A stretch of 64,000 nucleotides of DNA, taken from contig NZ_JACCBN010000001.1 in assembly GCF_013409505.1 (NCBI RefSeq), positions 1,178,001 through 1,242,000 on the forward strand. Reading direction: 5' to 3'. Positions 8,301-17,578 of this stretch are shown one piece after another. Numbering within the stretch: the stretch's first letter is position 1; each line of letters begins with the position of its first letter. The notes below the pieces were generated by a model. The model was not told the DNA's origin and ran no database searches. It saw nothing but the letters and a program-made list of their open reading frames with translations. The stretch comes from Actinomycetospora corticicola. Its GTDB lineage: Bacteria; Actinomycetota; Actinomycetes; Mycobacteriales; Pseudonocardiaceae. The translations under genes were made by a program, and so were the position numbers.

Positions 8301-10171
8301 TGATGGAGCACATCGTCGAGCTGCTCGGCGAGGACGCGCAGGCCGCCGTGTTCGAGTACGACCGGGGCCTGCGCCGGCTGCGCCTGGTCACCCGTCGTCC
8401 GCCGGCCGGGGACCCGCGCTCGAACGGCGACGACGTGCCCCTCGAGGTGGACACCCTGCTCACCCGCGCGGTGCTCAGCGAGCGGTCGATCTGGGTCCAC
8501 GAGCCGGAACCGGGGGAGCCGGAGGACGCGCAGGACCCGGAGCTGGTCGCGCTGATGCGTGCCCGGGGGCTGCGCAAGGTCGTGACGATCCCGCTGATCG
8601 CCGCGGGTCAGGTCGTCGGTGCCCTCGCCGTCGGGCGGGACGTCCTCGGCCGGCTGGACGCGGGGGAGCGGACCACGCTGCTGGCGCTCGCCGAGCCCTG
8701 TGCAGTCGCGCTCGACCGCGCCCGTCTCTTCCGCGCCGAGCACGAGATCGCGCAGACCCTGCAACGCTCGTTGCTGCCGCAGGCGCTGCCCGAGATCGCG
8801 CGGCTGCCGATCGCGGTGCGCTACCTGCCGGGCGCGGTCGGGACCTCCGCCGGCGGCGACTGGTACGACGTCGTGGAGGTCGGCCCGCACCACGTGGCGG
8901 TCGTGGTCGGCGACGTCGTCGGCCAGGGCACCGCGGCGGCGGCCGTGATGGGGCAGCTGCGGACGGCTCTCTCCGGCTACCTGCTCGCGGGCCACGGCCC
9001 CGGTCCGGCCCTCGACCTGCTCGACGGGCTGGTCGCCCGGGTCCCCGGCGCGCGGGCGTCCACCGCCATCTGCCTGCTCGTCGACACCGACTCCGGCGAG
9101 GTGCGTTGGGCCCGCGCCGGCCACCTGCCCGCCCTGCTCGTCGACGACCCCGGGCCCCGGCTCCTCACCGACCCGGCGGGCCACGGCCCGCTGCTCGGGC
9201 TCGGGCTGGACGCCCGCGCGCCGCGGACCGAGGGCACGATCACGATCCGGGACGGCGACGACCTGGTGCTCTACACCGACGGTCTCGTCGAGCGGCGCGG
9301 GGAGTCCCTCGACGAGGGACTGGACCGCCTGGTCGAGGTCACGGCGGCCCGCCCCGACCCGGCGCCCGAGCAGACGGCCACCTACCTGCTCGACGCCCTC
9401 GCCCCGAGCGAGGCGATCGACGACGTCGCTGTGGTGGTGCTCCGTCTCGCCCCGTCCCCGATGACCCGCACCTTCCCGGCGGACCCGTCCGAGCTCGCCC
9501 GCATGCGCCGGGCCGTCCGCGTCTGGGCCGGGCCCGCCGGCCTGCGGGACGAGGTCGCCGAGGACGTCCAGCTCGCGCTCGGCGAGGCCGCCACCAATGC
9601 CGTCGAGCACGCCTACGGGCCGGTCCCGCCGCCCGACGCCGAGGTCCGCGTCACCCTCACCGTCCTGCCCGACGGCGGGGTGACGGTGGACGTCACCGAC
9701 CATGGATCCTGGCGTGCCATTCCGAGCGACCCCGGGCACCGGGGCCGCGGCCTCTCGATGATCCGGGCGCTCGCCTCCGACGTGGTGCTCGACGCGGGTC
9801 CTGACGGGACCACGGTGACGTTCACCGTGCCCCCGGCCCGGCGGTCGCAGGAACCCGTCCGGGAGCACGCGCGGGTGTCGGAGTCCGACCGGGAGGTGTC
9901 GGTGACCGTCGAGGGGAGCACCGTGACCGTGCAGGGCGACCTCGACCTCGCGGGCGCCGACGTGCTCTCACGGGTGGTCGCGGCACCGCCGGCGCGGTCC
10001 TGGACGCTGGACGTCTCCGCCGTCGGGCACCTCGCCAGTGCCGGCATCGGGGTGCTCCTCGCGGCCGCGGACGTCGGCGCGGAGCTGGTGCTGCCGCAGT
10101 CGGGCCCCGCGGCGAGGGTTCTCGCGCTGGGCGGGCTCCCCGCACCCCCGCAGGCGGCCGTCCGATCCTGA
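5306..10171 (+). CDS. Hybrid sensor kinase / response regulator / SpoIIE phosphatase / RsbW-like kinase / STAS protein
   Basis: A 1621-residue cytoplasmic signalling protein with no membrane segment. Domain order: PAS-like (about 35-150), GAF (about 165-320), HisKA with the phospho-acceptor His354 in SHELRTPL, HATPase_c (N-box Asn472, then DTGIGI and GSGIGLSL), a receiver with Asp664 in VSDVMMPG and the conserved Lys in VKPF, PAS (about 735-855), GAF regions (about 860-1140), SpoIIE PP2C phosphatase (metal-binding Asp1185 in GGDWYD and Asp1203 in VGDVVGQG), an RsbW-type HATPase (Asn1431 in EAATNAVEHAY) and a C-terminal STAS domain (Ser1578 in LASAGIG). The last three modules are the anti-anti-sigma phosphatase, the anti-sigma kinase and the anti-anti-sigma factor, normally separate proteins. 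In the STAS loop the usual DSS/TG reads ASAG, so phosphorylation is uncertain. ATG 5306 has GGGAG at a proper distance. The sigma factor it controls is not in the window. Confidence 0.92.
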   Translation: MVRTDGEDVDPLFAVDGDVAAAMAGVDWSSTPLGPSRSWPQELRTVVRVLLTSRFSMWMSWGPDLTFFYNDSYRRDTLRTKHPWALGRPLREVWSEIYDAILPQVRAVTERGESTWDEDLLLYLERNGWPEETYHTFSYSPLTDEQGNLHGLFCAVAETTPRVLSERRMAFLRDLATAMTSARTTRQVADASGDVLGGDHADIPFGLVYLRDVDTGDLALAAAVGARSSGPAAPTTATLDDDGPWSLGRARAGTVPAALPPALRDEVPTDCDRVVLVPLRPPGSAPDDLLGVLVVGLSRFLAFDDLYRDFVELVAGQVTSGVLDARAAESERQRAEALAELDTARRRFFADASHELRTPLTLISGPVDGLLAEPDLAPSRARGDLEVVARNARRLTRLVGDLLEVARLQAGSAEPRRSPVDLGRFTVDVAGMVASAMARAGLEYVVDAPSWPVPVAVSRVGWERIVLNLVANALKYTREGSVSVRLRHEGDRAVLTVADTGIGIAADELPRLFDRFHRIEGTWARSAEGSGIGLSLVRELVEYDGGSVEVASEPGIGTTFTVSMPVAELADGTDDGDDDDAPEGAVRSRALVDEAELWVPAGAAGEPDPDQPVLGRVLVVDDNADMRAYVSRLLAPRCAVVTAVDGEAGLEMALADPPDLVVSDVMMPGRDGLGLLTALREDPRTSRVPVLLLSARAGEEAAVEGLVAQADDYLVKPFAPGELQARVQAHLQLGRARREAEARFTAVADLAPALIWVSDGSGRRVFLNAGWARFTGRDRAAELGSGWFAGVHPADRAGYEAVVGPARDEGRSWETDLRLLHADGTYHRLVEQATPVPGPDGRAGGWVGAAVDVETRLREADRARLLAEVAAGMESTDTVTGRLGELARVLRDAHLGDRVFVDDSGDPAPAEAPRRLCRPLRVRDRTLGVLVLERDPDSTPVSAADRELVDEVVARTLPSLDNAMLHADERSAAHRLAIVHHATTAFSAAATPAEVGRAMMEHIVELLGEDAQAAVFEYDRGLRRLRLVTRRPPAGDPRSNGDDVPLEVDTLLTRAVLSERSIWVHEPEPGEPEDAQDPELVALMRARGLRKVVTIPLIAAGQVVGALAVGRDVLGRLDAGERTTLLALAEPCAVALDRARLFRAEHEIAQTLQRSLLPQALPEIARLPIAVRYLPGAVGTSAGGDWYDVVEVGPHHVAVVVGDVVGQGTAAAAVMGQLRTALSGYLLAGHGPGPALDLLDGLVARVPGARASTAICLLVDTDSGEVRWARAGHLPALLVDDPGPRLLTDPAGHGPLLGLGLDARAPRTEGTITIRDGDDLVLYTDGLVERRGESLDEGLDRLVEVTAARPDPAPEQTATYLLDALAPSEAIDDVAVVVLRLAPSPMTRTFPADPSELARMRRAVRVWAGPAGLRDEVAEDVQLALGEAATNAVEHAYGPVPPPDAEVRVTLTVLPDGGVTVDVTDHGSWRAIPSDPGHRGRGLSMIRALASDVVLDAGPDGTTVTFTVPPARRSQEPVREHARVSESDREVSVTVEGSTVTVQGDLDLAGADVLSRVVAAPPARSWTLDVSAVGHLASAGIGVLLAAADVGAELVLPQSGPAARVLALGGLPAPPQAAVRS

Positions 10172-10223
10172 CGGCGGGCCCGGCCGCTGTTCGGGGACGT
10201 CTCCGGGCGGGCATCCGGCGGGC

Positions 10224-11264
10224 ATGGAGTACAGGCAGCTGGGCCGGTCGGGACTCAAGGTCTCGACGATGACGATGGGCACGATGACCTTCGGCGGCCG
10301 GGGCATGTTCGAACAGCTCGGCACCACCGACGTCGAGGGCGCCACGCGGCAGATCGACCTGTGCGTCGAGCACGGGGTCAACCTCGTCGACACGGCCGAC
10401 ATGTACTCGGCCGGGCAGTCCGAGGAGATCGTCGGGCAGGCGACGAAGAACCACCGGGACGACCTCTACCTCGCCACGAAGATGCGCTTCCCGATGGGCG
10501 ACGGGCCGAACGACGGCGGGGCCTCCCGGACCCGCATCGTCCGGTCGTGCGAGGACAGCCTGCGCCGGCTCGGCGTCGAGCACATCGACCTCTACCAGCT
10601 GCACGGCTGGGACGGCCAGACCCCGCTCGAGGAGACCCTCGAGGCGCTGGACACGCTCGTGCGCAAGGGCAAGATCCGGTACATCGGCTGCTCGAACTAC
10701 TCGGCGTGGCACATCATGAAGGCGCTGGGCGTCTCGGAGCGGGGCGAGTTCCAGCGCTTCGTCTCCCAGCAGATCCACTACACGCTGCAGGCCCGCGAGG
10801 CGGAGAACGAGCTGGTCCCGGTCTCGATCGACCAGGGGCTCGGCATCCTCGTGTGGAGCCCGATCGCCGGTGGGCTGCTGTCCGGCAAGTTCCGGCGCGG
10901 CCAGGACGACCCGGAGACCTCGCGCCACCTCGGCGAGTGGTCCGAGCCGCCGGTCCACGACCGCGACCGGCTCTACGACATCATCGAGGTCGCCGCGGAG
11001 GTCGCGGAGGCCCACGGCGTGTCGGTGGCGCAGGTGGCCAACGCGTGGCTGCTCCACAAGCCCGGCGTGACCTCGCTGGTGATCGGCGCCCGCACCGAGG
11101 AGCAGCTCGCCGACAACCTCGCCGCCGCCGACCTCGCCCTGACCGACGACGAGGTGCGCCGCCTCGACGAGGTCTCGGCGATGCCGCTGCTCTACCCCTA
11201 CTGGCACCAGAAGAACACGATCACCGACCGGCTCTCCCCGGCGGACGCGACGCTGCTCGGGTAG
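10224..11264 (+). CDS. Aldo/keto reductase
   Basis: NADPH-dependent oxidoreductase of the AKR superfamily (346 aa, TIM barrel). The catalytic tetrad is readable: Asp56 and Tyr61 in DTADMYS, Lys86 in LATKMRF and His127 in QLHGWD. The late SLVIGARTEEQL segment matches the cofactor-binding end of the family. It resembles the AKR12/YdhF-YajO-like group of sugar or aldehyde reductases, but the substrate is not determined. The gene lies 52 bp after the sensor protein on the same strand; ATG 10224 starts the canonical MEYRQLGRSGLKVS opening. Confidence 0.9.
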   Translation: MEYRQLGRSGLKVSTMTMGTMTFGGRGMFEQLGTTDVEGATRQIDLCVEHGVNLVDTADMYSAGQSEEIVGQATKNHRDDLYLATKMRFPMGDGPNDGGASRTRIVRSCEDSLRRLGVEHIDLYQLHGWDGQTPLEETLEALDTLVRKGKIRYIGCSNYSAWHIMKALGVSERGEFQRFVSQQIHYTLQAREAENELVPVSIDQGLGILVWSPIAGGLLSGKFRRGQDDPETSRHLGEWSEPPVHDRDRLYDIIEVAAEVAEAHGVSVAQVANAWLLHKPGVTSLVIGARTEEQLADNLAAADLALTDDEVRRLDEVSAMPLLYPYWHQKNTITDRLSPADATLLG

Positions 11265-11346
11265 GGGCGCTGCACGTGGGCCGCCCGGGGGCGTCGGCGA
11301 CGCCCTCGGGTGATCTCACGGGGACCTCATCCGGCATCCTGGAGGC

Positions 11347-11595
11347 GTGGCGGCGTCGGGAGCGGTGCGGGCGGGCTCGGGCGCGCGCAAGAAGTCCCAG
11401 CACGAGACGAACAAGCGCATGATCGTCGAGACCACCGCCTGGATCACCGCGATCGCCGCCGCGCTCACCGTCGGGCTGCAGGCCGCGATCTCGGCGACGG
11501 CCTCCGCGCCGGACGTGCCGCGGGTGACGCCGCTGGAGTACCAGTACACGCGCCCGCAGGAGGGGCCGCTCGTCTACACCCCGTTCACGCGGTGA
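11347..11595 (+). CDS. Small single-span membrane protein, 82 aa
   Basis: I do not recognise the family. A basic N-terminus (GARKKSQHETNKR) is followed by one hydrophobic span (about residues 26-53, AWITAIAAALTVGLQAAIS) and a short polar C-terminus, so it probably inserts with the N-terminus inside. GTG 11347 has GGAGG 1-2 nt upstream, which is very close. The stop is 4 bp before the next gene, a ferric-reductase-like membrane protein, so the two are likely co-translated and may interact. Confidence 0.65.
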   Translation: MAASGAVRAGSGARKKSQHETNKRMIVETTAWITAIAAALTVGLQAAISATASAPDVPRVTPLEYQYTRPQEGPLVYTPFTR

Positions 11596-11599
11596 CCCG

Positions 11600-12340
11600 G
11601 TGCTCCAACTCTGGTTCGTCTCGCGCGCCCTCGGGGCCATGGGCCTGCTGCTGCTCAGCCTCGTCGTCGTCCTGGGGATCCTGCACAACACCTCGGTGGT
11701 GAAGAACGCGGACCTGGGGCTGCCCCGGTTCGTCCTGGTCGCGCTGCACCGCAACCTCTCCCTGATCACCGTCGTGTTCGTGGCGCTGCACGTGGTGACG
11801 GTGCTGGTCACCGACTACGTGCACCTGCGCGTGGTCGACGTGTTCGTGCCCGGCATCGCCGAGTACAACCCGATCGGCGCCGCCTTCGGCACGGTCGCGA
11901 CCGACCTGATCCTCGCGATCATCCTGACGTCGGTGCTGCGGTCGCGGATCTCGCGGCGGGTGTGGTTCTGGGTGCACTGGTCGTCGTACCTGTGCTGGCC
12001 GATCGTCGTGGTGCACGCCGTGCTCAACCTGTCGTTCCGGGGGACGACGTGGTGGACGCTGGTGGTCCCGCTCATCGCGACGCTCGCGATCCTCGGCGCG
12101 CTGATCTACCGGCGCCGCGACAAGCGGCGGACCGCCGTGCCGGTCGCCGAGCGCGGGCGCGTGCCGGAGGAGGCGATCCGCGCCGTGACGGGGGAGCTGC
12201 CGCTCGCGCGGGCATCCAGGGCCGACCCCGGTGAGGCGGTGACCGAGACGATGGCACCGGTCGAGGCCGCGACCGAGGTGCTCCCCGCCGTCCGGCCGGC
12301 CCGACGGGTGGTCCCGTTGGCCCCGAAGCGGCGTCCGTAG
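11600..12340 (+). CDS. Ferric-reductase-like transmembrane protein
   Basis: A 246-residue membrane protein with about six hydrophobic segments in residues 5-165 and a charged, proline-rich cytoplasmic tail. Histidines spaced across two helices (LHRNLSLITVVFVALH and later HWSSYLCWPIVVVH) resemble the heme-ligating pattern of the ferric reductase / cytochrome b-type fold. There is no FAD- or NADPH-binding domain, so it would need a partner for electrons. It starts at GTG 11600, 4 bp after the preceding small membrane protein. It ends opposite treY, with two hairpins between. Confidence 0.75.
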   Translation: MLQLWFVSRALGAMGLLLLSLVVVLGILHNTSVVKNADLGLPRFVLVALHRNLSLITVVFVALHVVTVLVTDYVHLRVVDVFVPGIAEYNPIGAAFGTVATDLILAIILTSVLRSRISRRVWFWVHWSSYLCWPIVVVHAVLNLSFRGTTWWTLVVPLIATLAILGALIYRRRDKRRTAVPVAERGRVPEEAIRAVTGELPLARASRADPGEAVTETMAPVEAATEVLPAVRPARRVVPLAPKRRP

Positions 12341-12344
12341 CCCC

Positions 12345-12402
12345 GCGAGGGTCACCTCAGGCAGGCTCCGGGTCGCCCGGGGCTGCCTGGTGTCGACCTC
12401 GC
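12345..12402. terminator. Hairpin 1 of the GCGAGGGTCAC family, convergent gap
   Basis: Imperfect inverted repeat: GCGAGGGTCACCTCAGGCAG pairs with a right arm ending TGCCTGGTGTCGACCTCGC. It sits between the convergent stop codons at 12340 and 12494. The copy at 12428-12485 and the one at 62771-62829 share the arm sequence. Confidence 0.65.
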
Positions 12403-12427
12403 GAACGGACCAGCGGGCCACGCGTCC

Positions 12428-12485
12428 GCGAGGGCCACGTCAGGCAGGTCCCGCAGCGCGCGGAGCTGCCTGATGTGACCCTCGC
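12428..12485. terminator. Hairpin 2 of the GCGAGGGTCAC family, convergent gap
   Basis: Arms GCGAGGGCCACGTCAGGCAG and CTGCCTGATGTGACCCTCGC pair almost perfectly around a GC-rich loop. It stands in tandem with 12345-12402, so each convergent transcript meets two stem-loops. Confidence 0.68.
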
Positions 12486-12493
12486 CGGACGAG

Positions 12494-14845
12494 TCAGGCG
12501 GGCCGGACCAGCAACGCCACGGGATAGCGGGCGAGGAGCTCCGACAACGCCGGGGCGGAGCCGTCGACGGCCTCACCGGTGACCATGTCGGTCCAGTCGG
12601 AGGCCCCGGCGGGCAGCGGGAGGACCGTGTCGGCCCACCCGCCGGCGGCCTCGAGCCCGACCGGCAGCCGGGTCGCCACGACGACGAGCCGCTCCCGCCC
12701 GGCCGGACCGCCCCGGGCGAACGCCACCGCGTGGTCGGCCGCCGGACCGGCGGCGATCAGCGGGGCGTACCCCTCGAAGAGCTCCGGCCGGAACCGGCGC
12801 AGGCGCAGTGCCGCCGCGGTCACCAGCAGCTTCGTGGCCCCGTCCGGGTCGTCCCCGGGCGGCAGCCATCCCCCGTCGATCCGGCCGAGCAGCTCCCGAC
12901 GGCGGGCGAACTCGACGGGCCGCCGGTTGTCCGGGTCGACCAGCGAGTACTCGAACAGCTCGGTGCCCTGGTAGACGTCGGGCACGCCCGGCCCGGCGAT
13001 CTGCAGGAGCTTCTGGCCGAGCGAGTTCGACCGCGCGTGGGCGTCGATGCCCGCGACGAAGGCCTCGATCTCGGCGACCGTGTCGGCTTCGGAGAGGACC
13101 TGGGCCGGCCACGCGGCGATCTGCTCGTCGACCTCGGCGTTCGCGTCGACGTGCGCCGTGACGAGCTTCGCCTCCTTCGACGCCTTCGTCAGGTAGCCGC
13201 CGAGCCGGTCCTCGGTCAGCGGCCACGCCCCGATCACCGACTGCCACGCCAGGAGCTCGAGCGAGGGCGAGGGGAGCGGGTGGCGGGCCGACAGGGTGCG
13301 CAGCAGCGCGCCCCACTCCGCCGTGAGCTCCGAGAGCACCGCGAGCCGGGCCCGCACGTCCTCGGAGCGCTTCGTGTCGTGGGTCGACAGGGTCGTCATC
13401 GCGACCGGCGTCGCGGCGGCCCGGTGGGCGGCGGCGACGTGGAACTCCGCGGGGGAGACGCCGAACCGGTCGGGCGCGCCGCCGACCTCGTTGAGCGCGA
13501 CGAACCGGTTCCACCGGTAGAAGGTCGTGTCCTCGACGCCCTTCGCGGTGACCATCCCGCTGGTCTGCTCCACGCGCAGGGTCAGCGGCCCGTCCGGGTC
13601 GGCGATCATCGCCGCGCGGATACGGCGGACGACGGGGGCCAGCTCGGGACGGGCGGTCGACGCCGTGTCGACCGCGCGCTCCAGGTCGGCCCGCCCCTCC
13701 GGCAGGTACGACCGGTACACCGGGTACGCCGCCAGCAGCTCCGCCACCGCGTCCCGGACCGTCGCCTCGTCGTCACCGTCCTCGGCGGGCACCAGGGCCG
13801 CGATCCGGCGCACCTCCGCGACCAGGATCTCGTCGGTGACCAGCCGCTTCGCCGTGTGCTCGGCCACCGACAGGCGCTGCCGCGCCCCGGTGTGCTCCGC
13901 GGCGATCTGCTCGACCAGCGACTCGCCGCGCGGGTCGACGAACAGCCCGCACACCTCGCGCAGGGCGTCGTACCCCGTCGTCCCGTCGGCGGGCCACGAC
14001 GCCGGCAGCGCCTCGGTGGCGCCGTCGGCGCGCAGGGAGGTGATCTTCTCGACCAGCAGCCAGGCGTCGTCGCCCAGCCGCTCGCGCAGGCGTCGCAGGT
14101 AGGCCCCGGGGGCGGTGAGCCCGTCGGGGTGGTCGATGCGCAGCCCGCTGACGACGTCGGGGTCCGCCCCGACCCAGCGCAGCACCTCGGCGTGCGTCGC
14201 GTCGAAGACCGCCGGGTCGTCCACCCGGACGGCGGCCAGGTCGGACACGTCGAAGAACCGGCGGTACGTCAGCTCCGCGTTGCCGCGCCGCCAGTGCACG
14301 AGCCGGTAGTGCTGGCGCTCGTGCACCTCCTGGGGCGAGCCCTCGCCCGTCCCCGGCGCCACCGGGTACCGGTGCTCGAAGTACCGCAGCTCGGTCCCGT
14401 CGTCGGACAGCTCGAGCTTCTCGACGTCCTCGGGCGAGCCGAGCACCGGGATCAGGACCGGCACCGAGAGGTCGACGTCGTACCAGGACGCGTACGGCGA
14501 CTCCGGGCCGAGCTGCAGCAGCGACCACCACGACGGGTTCGCCTCCGGCACCGCGACGCCCATGTGGTTCGGCACGAGGTCGATCAGCGCCTTCAGGCCC
14601 GCCTCGCGCAGCGCCCCGATCAGCGCCACGCGGGCCTGCTCGCCGCCCAGCTCGTCGTTGACCTTCGTGGGGTCGACGACGTCGTAGCCGTGCATCGACC
14701 CGGGGGAGGGCTGCAGCAGCGGGGAGCAGTACAGCGCGCCCGCGCCGAGGTCACCGAGGTAGCCGACGAGGTCGGTGGCCGAGGCGAAGTCCTGCTCGGG
14801 CGAGAGCTGGAGCCGGTAGGTCGAGCTGGGGATCCGGGTGCTCAC
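12494..14845 (-). CDS. treY: Malto-oligosyltrehalose synthase TreY
   Basis: GH13 intramolecular transglucosylase (783 aa) that converts the reducing end of a malto-oligosaccharide to a trehalosyl unit for TreZ. The N-terminus [16 protein letters not shown] is the typical TreY opening. Catalytic residues by position: Asp238 in GLRIDHPDG (nucleophile), Glu266 in LLVEKIT (acid/base) and Asp490 in [11 protein letters not shown]. The GTG start at 14845 overlaps the glgX stop by 4 bp (GTGA), so translation is coupled to the debranching enzyme. The gene ends in the double-hairpin convergent gap. Confidence 0.93.
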   Translation of the reverse strand: MSTRIPSSTYRLQLSPEQDFASATDLVGYLGDLGAGALYCSPLLQPSPGSMHGYDVVDPTKVNDELGGEQARVALIGALREAGLKALIDLVPNHMGVAVPEANPSWWSLLQLGPESPYASWYDVDLSVPVLIPVLGSPEDVEKLELSDDGTELRYFEHRYPVAPGTGEGSPQEVHERQHYRLVHWRRGNAELTYRRFFDVSDLAAVRVDDPAVFDATHAEVLRWVGADPDVVSGLRIDHPDGLTAPGAYLRRLRERLGDDAWLLVEKITSLRADGATEALPASWPADGTTGYDALREVCGLFVDPRGESLVEQIAAEHTGARQRLSVAEHTAKRLVTDEILVAEVRRIAALVPAEDGDDEATVRDAVAELLAAYPVYRSYLPEGRADLERAVDTASTARPELAPVVRRIRAAMIADPDGPLTLRVEQTSGMVTAKGVEDTTFYRWNRFVALNEVGGAPDRFGVSPAEFHVAAAHRAAATPVAMTTLSTHDTKRSEDVRARLAVLSELTAEWGALLRTLSARHPLPSPSLELLAWQSVIGAWPLTEDRLGGYLTKASKEAKLVTAHVDANAEVDEQIAAWPAQVLSEADTVAEIEAFVAGIDAHARSNSLGQKLLQIAGPGVPDVYQGTELFEYSLVDPDNRRPVEFARRRELLGRIDGGWLPPGDDPDGATKLLVTAAALRLRRFRPELFEGYAPLIAAGPAADHAVAFARGGPAGRERLVVVATRLPVGLEAAGGWADTVLPLPAGASDWTDMVTGEAVDGSAPALSELLARYPVALLVRPA

Positions 14846-17055
14846 GAGCCGGCGTCCGTCTTCTGCAGCAGGAGCATCGAGCGGGCGGTGAGGGTGACCG
14901 TGTCGCCGCCGCCGAGGGTGTCGAGGTCCTCGGGCAGGGCGTCCACGGTGGTGAGTGCGGTCGACCGGGCCGTCCCGACGACCACGGTGCCGTCGACGGT
15001 GTCGAGCACCGTGCCCCAGCGCTCGGGCAGCCCGTGCCCGGGCAGCGTCACCTCGACGTCCTCGTGGTGGGCGTTGAACATCAGCAGGAACGAGTCGTCC
15101 ACGACCCGCTGCCCCCGCTGGTCGGCCTCGGCGATCCCGTCGCCGTTCAGGAAGACCGTCAGCGTCGCGGCGGTGCCGGCCTCCCAGTCCTCGTCGCCCA
15201 TCTCCTCGCCGGAGGGCGAGAACCAGGCGATGTCGCGCTGGGGCTCGTCGGAGGAGCCGGGCAGGGCGGGGCGGATCTCGCGGCCGTTGAAGAAGCGGCG
15301 CCGGCGGAACACCGGGTGTGCCGCCCGGAGCGCGGAGAGCCCACCGGTATAGGTCATCAGCTCGGAGTCGGACTTCTCCGGCGACCACTCCATCCAGGAG
15401 ATCTCGGAGTCCTGGCAGTAGCCGTTGTTGTTGCCGTCCTGGGTGCGGCCCTGCTCGTCGCCGTGCAGGAGCATCGGGACGCCCTGGGACAGGAACAGCG
15501 TGGCCAGGAAGTTCCGCCGCTGGCGCTGGCGCAGCTCGAGCACCGCCGCGTCGTCGGTGGGGCCCTCGACGCCGCAGTTCCAGGAGTTGTTGTCGTCGGC
15601 GCCGTCGTTGCCGCCCTCGCCGTTGGCCTCGTTGTGCTTCTCGTTGTACGAGACGAGGTCGTTGAGGGTGAAGCCGTCGTGCGCGGTGACGAAGTTGATC
15701 GAGGCGTACGGCCGGCGCCCGTCGTCCTGGTAGAGGTCCGAGGAGCCGGTGAGCCGGGCCGCGAACTCGCCCATGGTGCCGGGGGTGCCGCGCCAGAAGT
15801 CGCGGACGGTGTCGCGGTACTTGCCGTTCCACTCCGTCCACGCGGGCGGGAAGTTGCCCACCTGGTACCCGCCGGGCCCGACGTCCCAGGGCTCCGCGAT
15901 GAGCTTGACCTGGGAGATCACCGGGTCCTGCTGGACGAGGTCGAAGAACGTCGAGAGCCGGTCGACGTCGTAGAACTCCCGCGCGAGGGTGGACGCGAGG
16001 TCGAACCGGAAGCCGTCGACGTGCATCTCGGTGACCCAGTACCGCAGCGAGTCCATGATCAGCTGCAACGTGTGCGGCTGCCGGACGTTCAGCGAGTTCC
16101 CGGTGCCCGTGTAGTCCATGTAGTACTGCGGCTGGTCGTCGACGAGGCGGTAGTAGGCCTGGTTGTCGATGCCGCGCATGGACAGCGTCGGGCCCTGGTG
16201 GTTGCCCTCGGCGGTGTGGTTGTAGACGACGTCGAGGATCACCTCGATGCCCGCGGCGTGCAGGTCGCGCACCATCGCCTTGAACTCCTGCACCTGCGCG
16301 CCCGGCGACGTCGTGCCCGTGGGCCCGGTGCTCGCGTAGCCGAAATGCGGGGCGAAGAAGGCGATGGTGTTGTAGCCCCAGTAGTTGCGCAGACCGCGCT
16401 GGACCAGCGCGTCGTCGTGCACGAACTGGTGCACCGGCATGAGCTCGATCGCGGTGATCCCGAGCCGCTGCAGGTGGGAGATCGTGGCCGGGTGCGCGAC
16501 GGCGGAGTACGTGCCGCGCATCTCCTCGGGGATGTCCGGGTGCTGGTAGGTCAGGCCCTTGACGTGGGCCTCGTAGATGACCGTCTCGTGGTAGGGCGTC
16601 CGCGGCGGTCGGTCGTCGTGCCAGTCGAAGAAGGGGTTGACCACGACGGCCTTCGGCACGTGCTGCGCCGAGTCGTCGTGGTTCACCTCGTCCGGGTTCT
16701 CGAAGTGGTAGCCGAACAGGCTCTCGTCCCAGGCGTAGGTCTGGCCGAGGCTCCCGTCGATGGACTTCGCGTACGGGTCGATCAGCAGCTTGTGCGGGTT
16801 GCACCGCTGGCCCGCCTCGGGGTCGAGGGGGCCGTCCACGCGGTAGCCGTAGCGCTGCCCGGGCACCACGCCGGGCAGGTAGCCGTGCCAGACGAACCCG
16901 TCCCGCTCCGGGAGCGGGATCGACGTCTCGGAGCCGTCGGGGTCGTAGAGACACAGCGTGACCCCGGTCGCCACCTCGCTGAAGAGCGCGAAGTTCGTGC
17001 CGGCCCCGTCGTAGGTGGCACCCAGCGGGTAGGACGTGCCCGGCCAGGGCTGCAT
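14842..17055 (-). CDS. glgX: Glycogen debranching enzyme GlgX/TreX
   Basis: GH13 isoamylase-type enzyme (737 aa) that cleaves alpha-1,6 branches to supply linear chains to TreY. An N-terminal CBM48-like domain ([20 protein letters not shown]) precedes the barrel. Catalytic Asp352 in GFRFDLAS, Glu388 in LIAEPWD and Asp460 in TAHDGFT are present, with the GlgX loop [21 protein letters not shown] lies 6 nt upstream of ATG 17055. It is first in the glgX-treY pair and divergent from the HIT gene. Confidence 0.95.
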   Translation of the reverse strand: MQPWPGTSYPLGATYDGAGTNFALFSEVATGVTLCLYDPDGSETSIPLPERDGFVWHGYLPGVVPGQRYGYRVDGPLDPEAGQRCNPHKLLIDPYAKSIDGSLGQTYAWDESLFGYHFENPDEVNHDDSAQHVPKAVVVNPFFDWHDDRPPRTPYHETVIYEAHVKGLTYQHPDIPEEMRGTYSAVAHPATISHLQRLGITAIELMPVHQFVHDDALVQRGLRNYWGYNTIAFFAPHFGYASTGPTGTTSPGAQVQEFKAMVRDLHAAGIEVILDVVYNHTAEGNHQGPTLSMRGIDNQAYYRLVDDQPQYYMDYTGTGNSLNVRQPHTLQLIMDSLRYWVTEMHVDGFRFDLASTLAREFYDVDRLSTFFDLVQQDPVISQVKLIAEPWDVGPGGYQVGNFPPAWTEWNGKYRDTVRDFWRGTPGTMGEFAARLTGSSDLYQDDGRRPYASINFVTAHDGFTLNDLVSYNEKHNEANGEGGNDGADDNNSWNCGVEGPTDDAAVLELRQRQRRNFLATLFLSQGVPMLLHGDEQGRTQDGNNNGYCQDSEISWMEWSPEKSDSELMTYTGGLSALRAAHPVFRRRRFFNGREIRPALPGSSDEPQRDIAWFSPSGEEMGDEDWEAGTAATLTVFLNGDGIAEADQRGQRVVDDSFLLMFNAHHEDVEVTLPGHGLPERWGTVLDTVDGTVVVGTARSTALTTVDALPEDLDTLGGGDTVTLTARSMLLLQKTDAGS

Positions 17056-17149
17056 CGATTCTCCTCAACACCTTCGAACACCGACAGGACGCCGGCCCGA
17101 CCACGCTACCGGCCCGCACCGACCCTTCCGGGTCGTTAGGCTCCGGCGC

Positions 17150-17578
17150 GTGGCGACCGTCTTCACCAAGATCATCAACGGCGAGATCCCCGGGCGATTC
17201 GTGTGGTCCGACGACCAGGTCGTCGGGTTCCTCTCGATCAACCCCCTGGGGCCCGGCCACACCCTCGTGGTGCCCCGCGAGGAGATTGACCAGTGGATCG
17301 ACGCGCCAACCGGGCTCTTCGAGCACGCGATGGCGACGGCGCGCACGCTCGGGACCGTGATCCGCGACGTCTTCGAGCCCCCGCGGGTCGCGCTGATGAT
17401 CGCGGGCTTCGAGGTGCCGCACCTCCACGTGCACGTCCACCCGGCGTGGGGTCTCGAGGCGTTCGACTTCACACAGGCGGCGACCGACCCCGACCCGGCG
17501 GCGATGGACGACCAGGCCGAGCGCATCCGCGCGGGGCTCCGGGCCGCCGGCCACGGCGACCACGTCCCGGCGTCCTGA
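17150..17578 (+). CDS. HIT family nucleotide hydrolase/transferase
   Basis: Histidine-triad protein (142 aa) with catalytic HLHVHVHP at His91, 93, 95 and 97. The family hydrolyses nucleotide phosphoramidates or dinucleoside polyphosphates. A TAGGCT box (17137-17142) ends 7 nt before GTG 17150, which indicates a leaderless start. The stop overlaps the next gene's ATG by one base (TGATG). It leads a three-gene operon with a histidine phosphatase and a TMEM175-like protein. Confidence 0.9.
   Translation: MATVFTKIINGEIPGRFVWSDDQVVGFLSINPLGPGHTLVVPREEIDQWIDAPTGLFEHAMATARTLGTVIRDVFEPPRVALMIAGFEVPHLHVHVHPAWGLEAFDFTQAATDPDPAAMDDQAERIRAGLRAAGHGDHVPAS

Noticed and set aside
6263..9868. Very long open frame on the minus strand opposite the sensor protein gene
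   Set aside because: High GC leaves antisense frames open by chance. The translation is Arg/Gly/Pro-rich without any domain, and the plus-strand protein has complete motifs.
17036..17149. N-terminal extension of the HIT protein
   Set aside because: It would cross a TAGGCT promoter box and adds residues absent from HIT proteins.
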